From Neopestalotiopsis rosae (taxonomy: Eukaryota > Ascomycota > Sordariomycetes > Amphisphaeriales > Sporocadaceae): DNA of 64,000 bases. Positions 12,301-20,570 of this stretch are shown in pieces; the stretch's first letter is position 1, and the number at the start of each line of letters is the position of its first letter. A model generated the notes under the pieces. The model was not told where the DNA came from and made no database searches. It worked only from the letters and a program-made list of their open reading frames with translations. Position numbers and translations under genes: made by a program. Where the stretch lies: contig JALGAS010000003.1 of NCBI GenBank assembly GCA_023078685.1, positions 5,580,001 to 5,644,000 on the forward strand, read 5' to 3'.

Positions 12301-15300
12301 CAGAATCAATTCCAAGCGCGAATTCGGGTGAGCAGGGTCCAAAGGTACAAAGGCTCCCCCAGCTTTGAGAATTCCAAGCATGGCAACCACTGCCCATTTG
12401 GATTTCTCTATGCACAGTGGCACAAAGGTTTCGGCTCCAACCCCATGGCTCGAAAGGTATCGAGCAAATTGGTCAGACAAGAGTTCGAGCTCTGCGTACG
12501 TCAAGTCTCCATCCCAGGCCTGTAGAGCTTGCTTTTTGGGAAGTTTAAGTGCCGTAGAACTAATCAAGTCCTGTATGCACGTGTTCAGCCGTTCATGCAC
12601 AACTGCATTCAGACTTAAAATACGAGTCATGTCCTCTACACTGCAGAGATCAAGATCGGAGATTTTGGCCGTTTCAGACGCGGTACTTATCGCATGCACG
12701 ACATGAGTATACTGCTGCAGGATGCAGGTAACTTCAGTCTCGCTCAACAGCTTTGAGTCGTATCGAGCAGTGATAAGATCTTCGCTCCCCTCGTTGACAT
12801 GAACGGAAACTGTCAAAGGCATGCCATAGATTGTTGGCGACTCTGAATGGAACTTTTGAATATGTTGTCCTTCATTCGTGTTGAGATCCTCGAACTCGGG
12901 AGTTTGGATGATCAAGGTCGTCCGAAGGGCACACACTCGGCGCTCATGCGGACCCAGGCGGGCAATATTCGACAGCCCAAATTGTTCGTGATCCATCATG
13001 TCAAAGTATTTCTCCTGAGCAGATTCAATCATGCTCTTGACTGATTGATCAGGGACAAATGCCGTCCGCATCGGCACTGTTGTCAGTGTTGGACCGTAGA
13101 CGTTGTTGATGCCATCGAGATTCGTATTCCTGCCGCTCAAAGAGCAGCCAAAAACAACGTCGGTGGTGTTTTCATATTTGGCAAGCAAGAGTGCCCACGC
13201 CACTTGGTAGAGAGTTGACACGGTGAACTTTGCGCCAGGCTGCCTCGGGATATTGGTTAGACGTGTGCATACGCTGTCGTCAAGTGCTTGATATCCTCGC
13301 TCCCGAAGACGGGGGAACGACGGCTCAGAGGCCCCCGAAAGTGCACGTCGCCAAAACTGTGCAGACTTTTCATTGATTTTGACTTGCACTTTTTGGACGA
13401 ATTGATTGTAGGGTGGGATGCTTTTGAAAATCGCACTCTCGACATAGCACTGCTCGACGAGCTTCAAAATGTGGATTAGTGACCACCCGTCATACAAGGC
13501 ATGATGCATTGTCAGTGCAAATAGGTATTGTCCATCGCTTTCCCGCATCAAAGTGAATCGTGCAAGTGGCTTTCCGAGCTGCATGTCAGAAGTCTCAATC
13601 TCCTCTTCCCAGCGAATCCGCTCGTTGACAATAACTTGTTGGTACTCTCCATCATCACTTAGAACGATTCGTGTTCTCAATATTGACAGTGATCGATGAA
13701 CTGTATCCCAAGCTGCCTTGTATTTGTCCAGTTCGATTGAACCGGGTAGAGAGAACTTGAAGGTGCTAACATAGCAGGTTGGACTCCTAGCAAAAATAGC
13801 CATTACCCCAATTTGAAATGGTGTGCAAGGATATATATCTTCAATTTGCTCCTCCATGACATTGCACTCCGATACAGAACGTGCGATTGATGGAAAGGTT
13901 TGCTCGCTTTCTATCAAAGTGAATGGATGCACCGTGGCTTCTCTTATCTCTTGATAGGGGCGTACTTGAAGAGCCATGTCTGAAAGCGCTGGGTGTTTGA
14001 AGATGGCCTGTACCGAAAGAGCCAGCTTGTGTTGTGACCGCAACACTTCTGTCAGGAGTATAGCCACAATGGAATCTCCACCAAGGCCCAGAAAATGGCT
14101 TGATCCATCCAAAAACCCCTCATCGGTCTTGAGTAATTGAGCCCAGGCTTGTCTGAGGAGTTTGTATTCATCCGCCAGTTGCGATCCGGTTTCCTTGTGA
14201 CGCTCAGTCGGTTGTTCGGACTTGACAAATGCAAATTGTGCCAACTGACTAGCTGATAGTTGCTCAGCACTTTCGCGCAACGCTCTTCTATCAAGCTTCA
14301 TTGACAGTTGGAATGGCATGGAGCGAAGAAGAAAAAAATGGCTGGGAACCATATATGTCGGGAGTTCAGCCCTCAGAGAATCTACCAGTTGCTCCAGGTC
14401 TGGGTAGGTTTCAACACCTGGCATGAGAAATTCAAGGTCAAGTTTTGAGCCGCTCCGTGACTTCTTCTGACCTTGCTTCCTTTCAGTCTTGCTGATGAAT
14501 GCGACGAGCGCCTCGCCTGTTTGGCGACGAACCACATCGACAGCAACGTGGCAAACGCTAGTCAATCGATTTTTGATGCGAGACTCGATTTCACCCAACT
14601 CAAGGCGTTGGCCGCGTATTTTGGCCTGCGTATCCTTTCGTCTGTAAAACTTGATACTACCGTCTGAGTTGTAGCTTGCGAGATCTCCTGTCATGTACAT
14701 TCTGTGCCAATGTCTTGTGCCGCGATGAAGAGCCCAGTCCGGGAGAGACGTGATGACCACAGCTCCTGTGGCCTCTGGGTTGGCCACGTACTCTCGCAAA
14801 AGGGTCGGACCATGTATGATGATTTCTCCGTCGGTGCCGATTGGAGCTAGCATTCGAGGGTTTTCAGGGTCAACAATCCAGCAATGACAGGCTACCGGAC
14901 GCCCAATGGTCAATGGCGACTCATCACTTGACTTCCACTCATGTATCGCGCTCATGACGCAGGTTTCTGTAGGGCCCCATCCATTGAAGAGTCGAGGAAC
15001 GTTTCCAAACCAGAGATCAAAAGTGGTTTGACTGACTGCTTCACCGGCCAGGATCATCACCTCAAGACTTGGAAATTCAGAGGGTGACAGGGTACCGGCA
15101 AATGCCGGTGTCAGCAAGGCCCATGTCACCTTATACTTTTTTACAAAGTCCCGAAGTCCACTTATACTCAACCGTACGTCCTCGGAAGGCACACAGACAC
15201 AAGCCCCCGATATCAATGGTGCAAAAATCTCGAAGATAGATGCATCAAATACGTAAGACGAGAATTGCAAGATCCTAGTGGTATCTGTAAGCTGCAGCCT

Positions 15301-16032
15301 ATGGCTGAGCGCCTTTTGGCTAGTAGATAATGCTCTATGCTCCATCACTATGCCTTTGGGTTTGCCTGTTGTACCTGAAGTGAACAGGACATAGGCAGGA
15401 CCAGAGGCGGAAGTGTTAATACTGAGCGTATCATGATTTCCGATTTCCTCGTAAGCCAGTCGTGCGTCGAACTCGTGTGATATCTCGACAATTTGCAATC
15501 CCAGATCAGCACAGATACAGGTGTTGGCTGATGATACCAAAGCAATTGTCGCACCAGTTTGCTCGATGATCTCCTGTTTGCGCTGCGACGGGTGCAGAGG
15601 ATCAAGAGGCACCCATGCTGCCCCAGCCTTGTTGATGGCTAGGACTGCTACGATATGCCAGCCGCTCTTTTCGAAGCACGTATGTATGAGCGCGCCTGGA
15701 GTCACTCTACAGTGCATAACCAAGTAATGGGCTATTCGAATCGCGGCTTTATTAAGCTGGGCATACGTGAAGTTGACATCCCACGAACAAACTGCTGGTG
15801 CATTTGGGTTCTGTTGCACTTGACGCTCGAAGAGCCGATGAATGGTGTCCTCGACAGTGTCGACGAATTCGGGATCTTCGTTGTTCCACTTCGATGACTG
15901 TTGAAGTCCCAGAGGTTGGATACTTGGCTGAGCAGAGCACGACTCCTCCAGCTTCAGCTCACTTCCATTGTCTTTTCGCCTGAAAGGCACTTGAGACTTT
16001 GGCAAAGTTTTGTCCTCTCGATCGTTACCCAT
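9319..16032 (-). CDS. Bimodular non-ribosomal peptide synthetase, A-T-C-A-T-C, diketopiperazine-synthetase-like
   Basis: One uninterrupted 2237-codon frame. Domain order with approximate residues: A1 65-585 (A3 FTSGTTGKPKG at 217, A5 NGWGPTE at 350, A7 YMTGDL at 446); T1 620-690 (LGGDS, Ser654); C1 730-1110 (HHALYDG, His844); A2 1165-1680 (FTSGSTGRPKG at 1302, NGYGPSE at 1433, NGKVDRR at 1665); T2 1695-1760 (IGGDS, Ser1727); terminal C-like domain 1800-2200 with NHAVFDG (His1927 kept, first His replaced by Asn). There is no thioesterase, reductase, epimerase or methyltransferase domain. This layout and length match fungal cyclodipeptide NRPSs, in which the terminal condensation-like domain releases a diketopiperazine. 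A-pocket residues read by alignment with PheA motifs are roughly D-A-F-L-I-A-G-V-M (A1) and D-P-E-N-L-S-G-I-K (A2); no substrate is assigned. In A1 the A10 motif reads MKLDRR rather than GKxDRR. Confidence 0.95.
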   Translation of the reverse strand: MGNDREDKTLPKSQVPFRRKDNGSELKLEESCSAQPSIQPLGLQQSSKWNNEDPEFVDTVEDTIHRLFERQVQQNPNAPAVCSWDVNFTYAQLNKAAIRIAHYLVMHCRVTPGALIHTCFEKSGWHIVAVLAINKAGAAWVPLDPLHPSQRKQEIIEQTGATIALVSSANTCICADLGLQIVEISHEFDARLAYEEIGNHDTLSINTSASGPAYVLFTSGTTGKPKGIVMEHRALSTSQKALSHRLQLTDTTRILQFSSYVFDASIFEIFAPLISGACVCVPSEDVRLSISGLRDFVKKYKVTWALLTPAFAGTLSPSEFPSLEVMILAGEAVSQTTFDLWFGNVPRLFNGWGPTETCVMSAIHEWKSSDESPLTIGRPVACHCWIVDPENPRMLAPIGTDGEIIIHGPTLLREYVANPEATGAVVITSLPDWALHRGTRHWHRMYMTGDLASYNSDGSIKFYRRKDTQAKIRGQRLELGEIESRIKNRLTSVCHVAVDVVRRQTGEALVAFISKTERKQGQKKSRSGSKLDLEFLMPGVETYPDLEQLVDSLRAELPTYMVPSHFFLLRSMPFQLSMKLDRRALRESAEQLSASQLAQFAFVKSEQPTERHKETGSQLADEYKLLRQAWAQLLKTDEGFLDGSSHFLGLGGDSIVAILLTEVLRSQHKLALSVQAIFKHPALSDMALQVRPYQEIREATVHPFTLIESEQTFPSIARSVSECNVMEEQIEDIYPCTPFQIGVMAIFARSPTCYVSTFKFSLPGSIELDKYKAAWDTVHRSLSILRTRIVLSDDGEYQQVIVNERIRWEEEIETSDMQLGKPLARFTLMRESDGQYLFALTMHHALYDGWSLIHILKLVEQCYVESAIFKSIPPYNQFVQKVQVKINEKSAQFWRRALSGASEPSFPRLRERGYQALDDSVCTRLTNIPRQPGAKFTVSTLYQVAWALLLAKYENTTDVVFGCSLSGRNTNLDGINNVYGPTLTTVPMRTAFVPDQSVKSMIESAQEKYFDMMDHEQFGLSNIARLGPHERRVCALRTTLIIQTPEFEDLNTNEGQHIQKFHSESPTIYGMPLTVSVHVNEGSEDLITARYDSKLLSETEVTCILQQYTHVVHAISTASETAKISDLDLCSVEDMTRILSLNAVVHERLNTCIQDLISSTALKLPKKQALQAWDGDLTYAELELLSDQFARYLSSHGVGAETFVPLCIEKSKWAVVAMLGILKAGGAFVPLDPAHPNSRLELILEDINAKIAVVSTSYLQRLVFVENLMIIPINAASLQTYVTTPSCIINPPNSHNAAYAMFTSGSTGRPKGFVVEHGAYCTGARARAKMLFRNEDSRVLQFASYGFDPSIEDIMTTLIYGGCICVPSAAEMQNNIGRYIRTNDINFANLTPSFVAATIQPTEVSNLKILLCSGEPLTEDIVQAWASKVTLMNGYGPSETCIKCAMNTNVAIGDEPNNIGAAVGANLWIIDPESSERLVPWGAPGELMVEGPCLSRGYFRPGGNANGFIEPPKWLQTLRKNSKTRVFKTGDLVRYNSDGRISFIARKDLQVKINGQRTELGEVEVHLHRILPNSYKATVQMASIDGLSDKVLTACIAERAEMRNPSSIDRPVRITNLAKMTSTEEWCADAHLLVPKLQHQLARLLPSYMIPSIFFAIDPLPLNINGKVDRRRIMALLSHIQIEEQVKLAGSLTTSETVLLQIWEKSIGRSLSHIDGNANFFDIGGDSLAVIRLVAFSRRQGLRLTVTEIHENPLLKEMAATVSSSFSAMDSVTSTPFSLISHLGNSTDIIRECAQRCSVSPDDIEDIYPATSNQQHFMVHAIKVPGQCVFQSVFPISAHVDIHKFRLAVDAVVQSHHSLRARLAHINGVWLQVVVQGHVKWKVASNLQTSWNEHALRSMMEGDQLNLFSIVGERVTGGSLFVWTSNHAVFDGWSTSAFVHQINQTYSTGTPPQLQSNYNDLIRHTMKPNVQECETFWRRCFDGNTSKPLCPTLESPLVDFNWHREFIPPSNLTIPVSVPSAILAAWGLVIGHQTQSHDAVVSLFQLGRDPPIPGIEDMVGLLATSVPLRIKAEDKIRVRDFLISTQSQLNSTRPFQYTHPEVIRQSSPSAARGIESMTRCVIHPAEFRTAPEPGAAILERTHRVPVHGECIEVTLSFTFGGNNNAIEMDLTFDSRALDSAVVTSLMENFELIFVQLLQAPEDHCLKDLIWQRSSDLQINPIRKTALSRQPGWIPYSE

Positions 16033-17386
16033 AGTAAATCTGCTACCTAGTGCAAACCAGGAAAAGGCTAGCTGATGGTATGAGTGAAGATATTTTGTCG
16101 AGTTGGACGACAGAGAGATGATGGAAACAACTCACAAGTCGTGCTTACACTCTGCTTGACCACTCAGTTGCCTCATAAACCGTAGCGCATTACTGGTCTT
16201 GAGAGAGTACCCATGTATCACTCCCCATGTAATACGTGGGTTTCCTGATAGCATTGTTACTCCAGGCCAACTCGTCGAGCGCGCGGCATGCTACCTTAGG
16301 ATGTCAGCAGTCAGCACGAGGTACCTTCGTCTGCGTCCGCAATTGGCTAGACATACAAAAGATGTGCCGAAGGATTCAGCAGCGCGAAGGATTCGGTAGC
16401 GCAAAGGATCTGCAAGATTCCGTTCTTAGCAATGTGAAGATTATGTAAGGTCCTGCCGAACTGACATACGTGTGTGAAGTACCTATACCTAACCTATTGT
16501 AGTAGGAAGTCCTTTCCTGGCACCTGCATCCCTGGGGATCCACTCTGTTGGATCGATTGTACGCGATACATGGTAGTACTTAAGATCGTGCAGGGGCAAG
16601 TCTTCTTGTAAATACATATTCAATAGTATGCTTAAACCTTGACGGCAATTGCATGTCTTTGCATGAGACCTTGAACGGCATACTCACACTTCGCCCGCTT
16701 ACAAACTGTTCCATCGATTTCATGTCAAGGGTCATAGACACATGTAGTGAGTTCTCACTACTCAAGGAGACATGTCTTTCAACATTGGAATAGCGCAGGT
16801 CACTATCGGAGAGCCAGCATTGTGTTTCCTAAACTGCTGATCTATCGAAGAGGACAAAAGTGCCCAGTACACGATACTCACAGCATTTCTGATGAAATAA
16901 ACCGTAGCAAGTGCACCACCTCCCATGATAAGCTGCTGACACCACAATCTCATGTCAGATCATACGAAGAACTGCAGCAAGGTGCCTAGGAAAAATGCAT
17001 GCACGGAAACAATGGCTTCATGGTTTACACCTGCGACTACTTGGCGCGTGCTTATCACTTGATTGGCTCATGTGTCATTCGAAAGATCACTGCCATGGCG
17101 TTTCGCCTATTGGTTTCCAAAGCGTATACGACGTCTATGCAGATAGAATCTGGGAGATACACGGGAAATTCTCCCAGCGCCATGAGAAACTACCATGTAT
17201 ACATTCATTCAAGGGCATGATTGAGGGGAACATCAAACGCTAATCTGGAGGTCAGACCTCTCGCTTACATACCTCGTACGAGATTATTGGAATTTCGTAT
17301 AAAAAAGATGCGAAGTAACGATCCTGCGTGTATAGTCACTGCCCGATCTATCCCATGAGACTTCAACAGAACTCACTTACCACAAG
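16033..17386. promoter_or_regulatory. Divergent intergenic region between NRPS and the 486-aa protein gene
   Basis: A 1.35-kb non-coding stretch separating two divergently transcribed cluster genes, so it must contain both promoters. It includes three tandem 17-bp copies at 16368-16418 and a perfect 10-bp palindrome CTCGTACGAG at 17273-17282, about 105 bases before the downstream ATG. No coding frame could be supported. Confidence 0.5.
16368..16418. repeat. Three tandem imperfect 17-bp repeats in the NRPS upstream region
   Basis: Copies CGAAGGATTCAGCAGCG (16368-16384) and CGAAGGATTCGGTAGCG (16385-16401) differ at two positions; a third, more diverged copy starting CAAAGGATCTG follows to 16418. 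They lie about 340-390 bases upstream of the NRPS start codon. Confidence 0.7.
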
Positions 17387-18847
17387 ATGTTGTCCGCTGC
17401 TACACCCATCACGGCCCCCCATAGTCTCGCATATCACAAAAGTGAGAAAATCGACTATGTTGTTGCTAGTGATGAGATCGTTGTGGACAGCGATGACAGT
17501 TGCTCTGATGAGCCAGCATACTCTGAACAAACCAACCCACAAGTTCCGTTATCGAGTCTAAAACTCTTTGCCACTCTTCCTCAATCCTACAACCCTTCCA
17601 AGGAATGGCTTGATGCAGCTTCTCCCCTTCATCCCCAGTTTGACGATGGCACCCGGATGAATGTTATAGTCTCAGAGATCAAAGACGGCATCCTCGGCTT
17701 TGCCATTGAAGCCTGTCACCTGATCCTAGATTCTATCAGGGAGACAGATGAGCCAAGACATGACCTACTCTTCGAGTCGCTGGCCAATAACCCTGCCCTC
17801 TGGCGTGGCGCTCTTCTTGCTCAACACTACGGCGTTATTTATTTCATGTCCCGTAGTGACGCCCGCTACATATATCACCCCCTCATGGCCCAGCATTCTA
17901 CCACAGCGGATGCTATTGACACTTTTCTCCGCTCGCACAACGCTGCCGGCATCCGAGCTATTAACTACGCCGTGCATGCATACATCACTCGTGGTGGCCT
18001 GCGTGTCGACTATGCCACATCGTGCGTACCCCCAAATGCCATCTCCGCCATTGGCCCTCGCCACGTCGTCGTGCGTGAGATGGACTTTCATCAGCGTTCT
18101 GCTGCGGACGTGCTCGCTGTAGCATCGCCCATGTGGGACCTCCACGACTTTGCGCATCTGAGCTGTGCTACACTGTGTCCAGACCTGTATGGAAACAAGT
18201 ATCAAACCAACTTGGTGCGGCTCCCGAAGCCGCTGACGGCACTGGTTCGCAGCCCGGGCATGCGCACAGCCACGGGCCCAAAGATCTCTGACGGCCTGGT
18301 ATTCAGTGAACTACTTACCAAGCTGTTCACCGAAGCCGTTATGGAAGCATCAGAGAAGAACACAAACGGAGAGACCTATGCGTCGTTGACCACAAAGCTG
18401 GCACGCACTCTTGCAGATTATTACTTGGGAAGACGGAGCCTAGAACATCTTTCTACAGGGCAGACGCTTTTGCTTCCAGACGCTATTTCGCCGACTCAAT
18501 TGGCTGTACTAGTGCAGAACAAAAGTTACGAGCTACCTGCGAGTGAGATTGAACAGAGGGTCTTTATGCGTGGAGGGCCGCTCGGCGCCAAGGAAGATCC
18601 CCTGCTGGGCCTCAGTGCGCGAGATCGGGCGGCATGGCTTGCGGGAAGCAGAAGCTGGGGTTACTTTGAGGTAAGGAACACAATCAAGCATCGGGCGCAT
18701 AAGGAGGCATACAGATTAGTCTGCAGCGACTTGATGAACAGGACAGCGGGAAGGGCAGATACGGAGCTACTCAAAAACATAAGGGCAAATATTATGTATG
18801 AGGACTGGGAGAACGGGGAAAGAGTTATATTGTGGGACTTAGTCTGA
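17387..18847 (+). CDS. Uncharacterised 486-aa cluster protein with an HD-x2-H motif
   Basis: Single-exon ATG-started frame; the family is not recognised. There is no signal peptide and no clear transmembrane helix, so it is probably cytosolic. The N-terminal 60 residues are acidic and Ser-rich (SDDSCSDEP). The centre carries a possible metal-binding patch, SPMWDLHDFAHLS, with His253, Asp254 and His257, followed by Cys260 and Cys264. The C-terminal third contains basic segments (NTIKHRAHKEAYR) and ends in ENGERVILWDLV. It is transcribed divergently from the NRPS across a shared 1.35-kb region, which argues for co-regulation. It could be a tailoring oxygenase or another metal-dependent enzyme, but the sequence alone does not prove a function. 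Confidence 0.8.
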   Translation: MLSAATPITAPHSLAYHKSEKIDYVVASDEIVVDSDDSCSDEPAYSEQTNPQVPLSSLKLFATLPQSYNPSKEWLDAASPLHPQFDDGTRMNVIVSEIKDGILGFAIEACHLILDSIRETDEPRHDLLFESLANNPALWRGALLAQHYGVIYFMSRSDARYIYHPLMAQHSTTADAIDTFLRSHNAAGIRAINYAVHAYITRGGLRVDYATSCVPPNAISAIGPRHVVVREMDFHQRSAADVLAVASPMWDLHDFAHLSCATLCPDLYGNKYQTNLVRLPKPLTALVRSPGMRTATGPKISDGLVFSELLTKLFTEAVMEASEKNTNGETYASLTTKLARTLADYYLGRRSLEHLSTGQTLLLPDAISPTQLAVLVQNKSYELPASEIEQRVFMRGGPLGAKEDPLLGLSARDRAAWLAGSRSWGYFEVRNTIKHRAHKEAYRLVCSDLMNRTAGRADTELLKNIRANIMYEDWENGERVILWDLV

Positions 18848-20570
18848 AGGCAAGGCACTGGTGTAACTTCTCCCATTGTGGTCGTGTGTCACTTCATCTG
18901 AAAGGGTACTACGATGAAGCATAACTGGTGGTACTACCAGCACGTATTTGTATCCCTTGTTGACGCGAGCCTCGGCAACACCGGCAGAGGCCGTAGTAAA
19001 AGAACTAGCGATTAGCGAGGGCTCCCAATACATGCATGGGCCCCGTGCCAATTATAAAAGCCTGTGTCTTCCAGGAGCTGCGCAGCTGGCTATCTTCCTC
19101 GCTATAAGTGTGAATGCCAATTCGTCGTGATAGGGACATTCATCATCGTCACGGTTCTCATGTTGGGGTTTTCTTGCCACTTCTTGTGCGGTATAACGCG
19201 CGTAGTCGAAGAAACCTTGACATTGAGTATTATCCGCGGCGCTGGTGCGCTGTAGCTCTAGTTTCGGCGCTGTGGTTCTGGCGCTGTGCTATGCTACTGC
19301 ATTGCACCCACTGCACTACACTACAACTGCGATGTACTGTAATTGCGCTGCACCACCCATTGCATTGCACCACAATTGGGCTGCACTATTCACTGCTCTG
19401 CATCACCTACTATATCGCACTGCAATTGCGCTACACGCGAAATATGCGGTCATAGAATTCAGATAGTTCTTGGGCCTACATCAGGAGCTGACAAGCACTT
19501 GCATCGTCAATCCTGGTGGTCCAGTATAGTGGGTGGTCCAGTCTCAGTTGATTTTGGCTATGTTGGTAGAAGCTTCCTTGAGACACACGGGGCCTCGTGT
19601 GTGCATTTTTAAATGAACGGGGCCCCAAGTCACTCACCACCTACAAGTAGGTAGAAACAACACCACGCTGCGATTACACGGCCCTTGCAGCCCCTGTACC
19701 GCAGGAATAGCGCATTCCGCGCTACAAAAGCCCCTCCACTTGCTTCGTCCCAGCTACGGCACAGCCCTCAGCAAATAGATGTGTACCGTCAGGTTTGCGG
19801 TTCAGTTGTTCAAATCTATTTTGATATATTGATAGCATCAATTACCTCAATGATCTGGGACTGGTATAGCTAGGTCTATCGAATGATTTTTCAAAGGCTA
19901 TCAATTCTTGATTTTGTTCAATGGAGGCGCATGGACGACACTTTTGATTCTAACATTCTCCTTGTCGGGTTTCTCAGTTGTCCATGTATGAGGGCATGGG
20001 TTCCAGTAGTTCCTGGACGCCGATGCTGGGTGCTGGGGGGCAGACGGGTTCCTCGGATGGGCGACAGCTGCAGGACACTTGCGGGCCAGCCACCCCGAGA
20101 ATATGGGAATCTGGATCGAAAATCGCGACATAGACGCCCAGAGCCCCCGCAAAATAGCGGTACGACCAAAAGTGCCAGGTACCGAGGGGCCCGTTCAGCA
20201 CAAGTGGTTCAGTTGCCGCAACAGGGTGTAGCGGGCACCTCTGATTTCAGGTGGTCATGCGATAACCTTCCTGCGGGACCCGCTACCCATGGAAGTGCCT
20301 ACAAGATACACCAACTAGTGGCTAATAACACCAATGCCCCAAATTTCAGCGCGGTGTTCCGTGACGAAATGATTACCTCAATATTCTTTTGACCGGTGCC
20401 GTGTTTCGGAGAATCTTGAACTGTCGCCAACTGTACATTGTAGTTTCATTGTTATATTTGGAGTTGTCACAGAGTAGTAAGTAGATATAGAACTTGGCAG
20501 AATTAAATTGGGAATGAATGCTGACCAATGGGACTTATATCGATGGCTCTGCTCCTCTATAATGCCTAGT
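18848..20570. other. 1.7-kb convergent intergenic region between the two clusters
   Basis: Lies between the 3' ends of the 486-aa gene (+) and the next regulator (-). It contains the CTGCA-rich degenerate repeat at about 19238-19436. Open frames at 19883-20392 and their opposite-strand partners have no family motif and overlap on both strands, so they are not called. Confidence 0.4.
19238..19436. repeat. Degenerate CTGCA/TTGCAC-rich tandem repeat
   Basis: The first part repeats GGCGCTGT blocks (GGCGCTGTAGCTCT, CGGCGCTGTGGTTCT, TGGCGCTGTGC). The rest is an irregular array of 10-14-bp units built on CTGCATTGCACC, TTGCGCTGCACC and similar variants. The units are too diverged for a simple microsatellite and there is no coding constraint visible. 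Confidence 0.6.

Noticed and set aside
17387..18847. Identification of the 486-aa protein as an aromatic amino-acid hydroxylase or indoleamine dioxygenase
   Set aside because: The local HD-x2-H patch does not match the HE-x3-GH iron site, and no other family motif was found; the pterin link is only contextual.
19883..20392. 169-codon plus-strand frame in the inter-cluster gap
   Set aside because: Several long frames overlap on both strands here, which reflects composition; no domain or splice-linked continuation.
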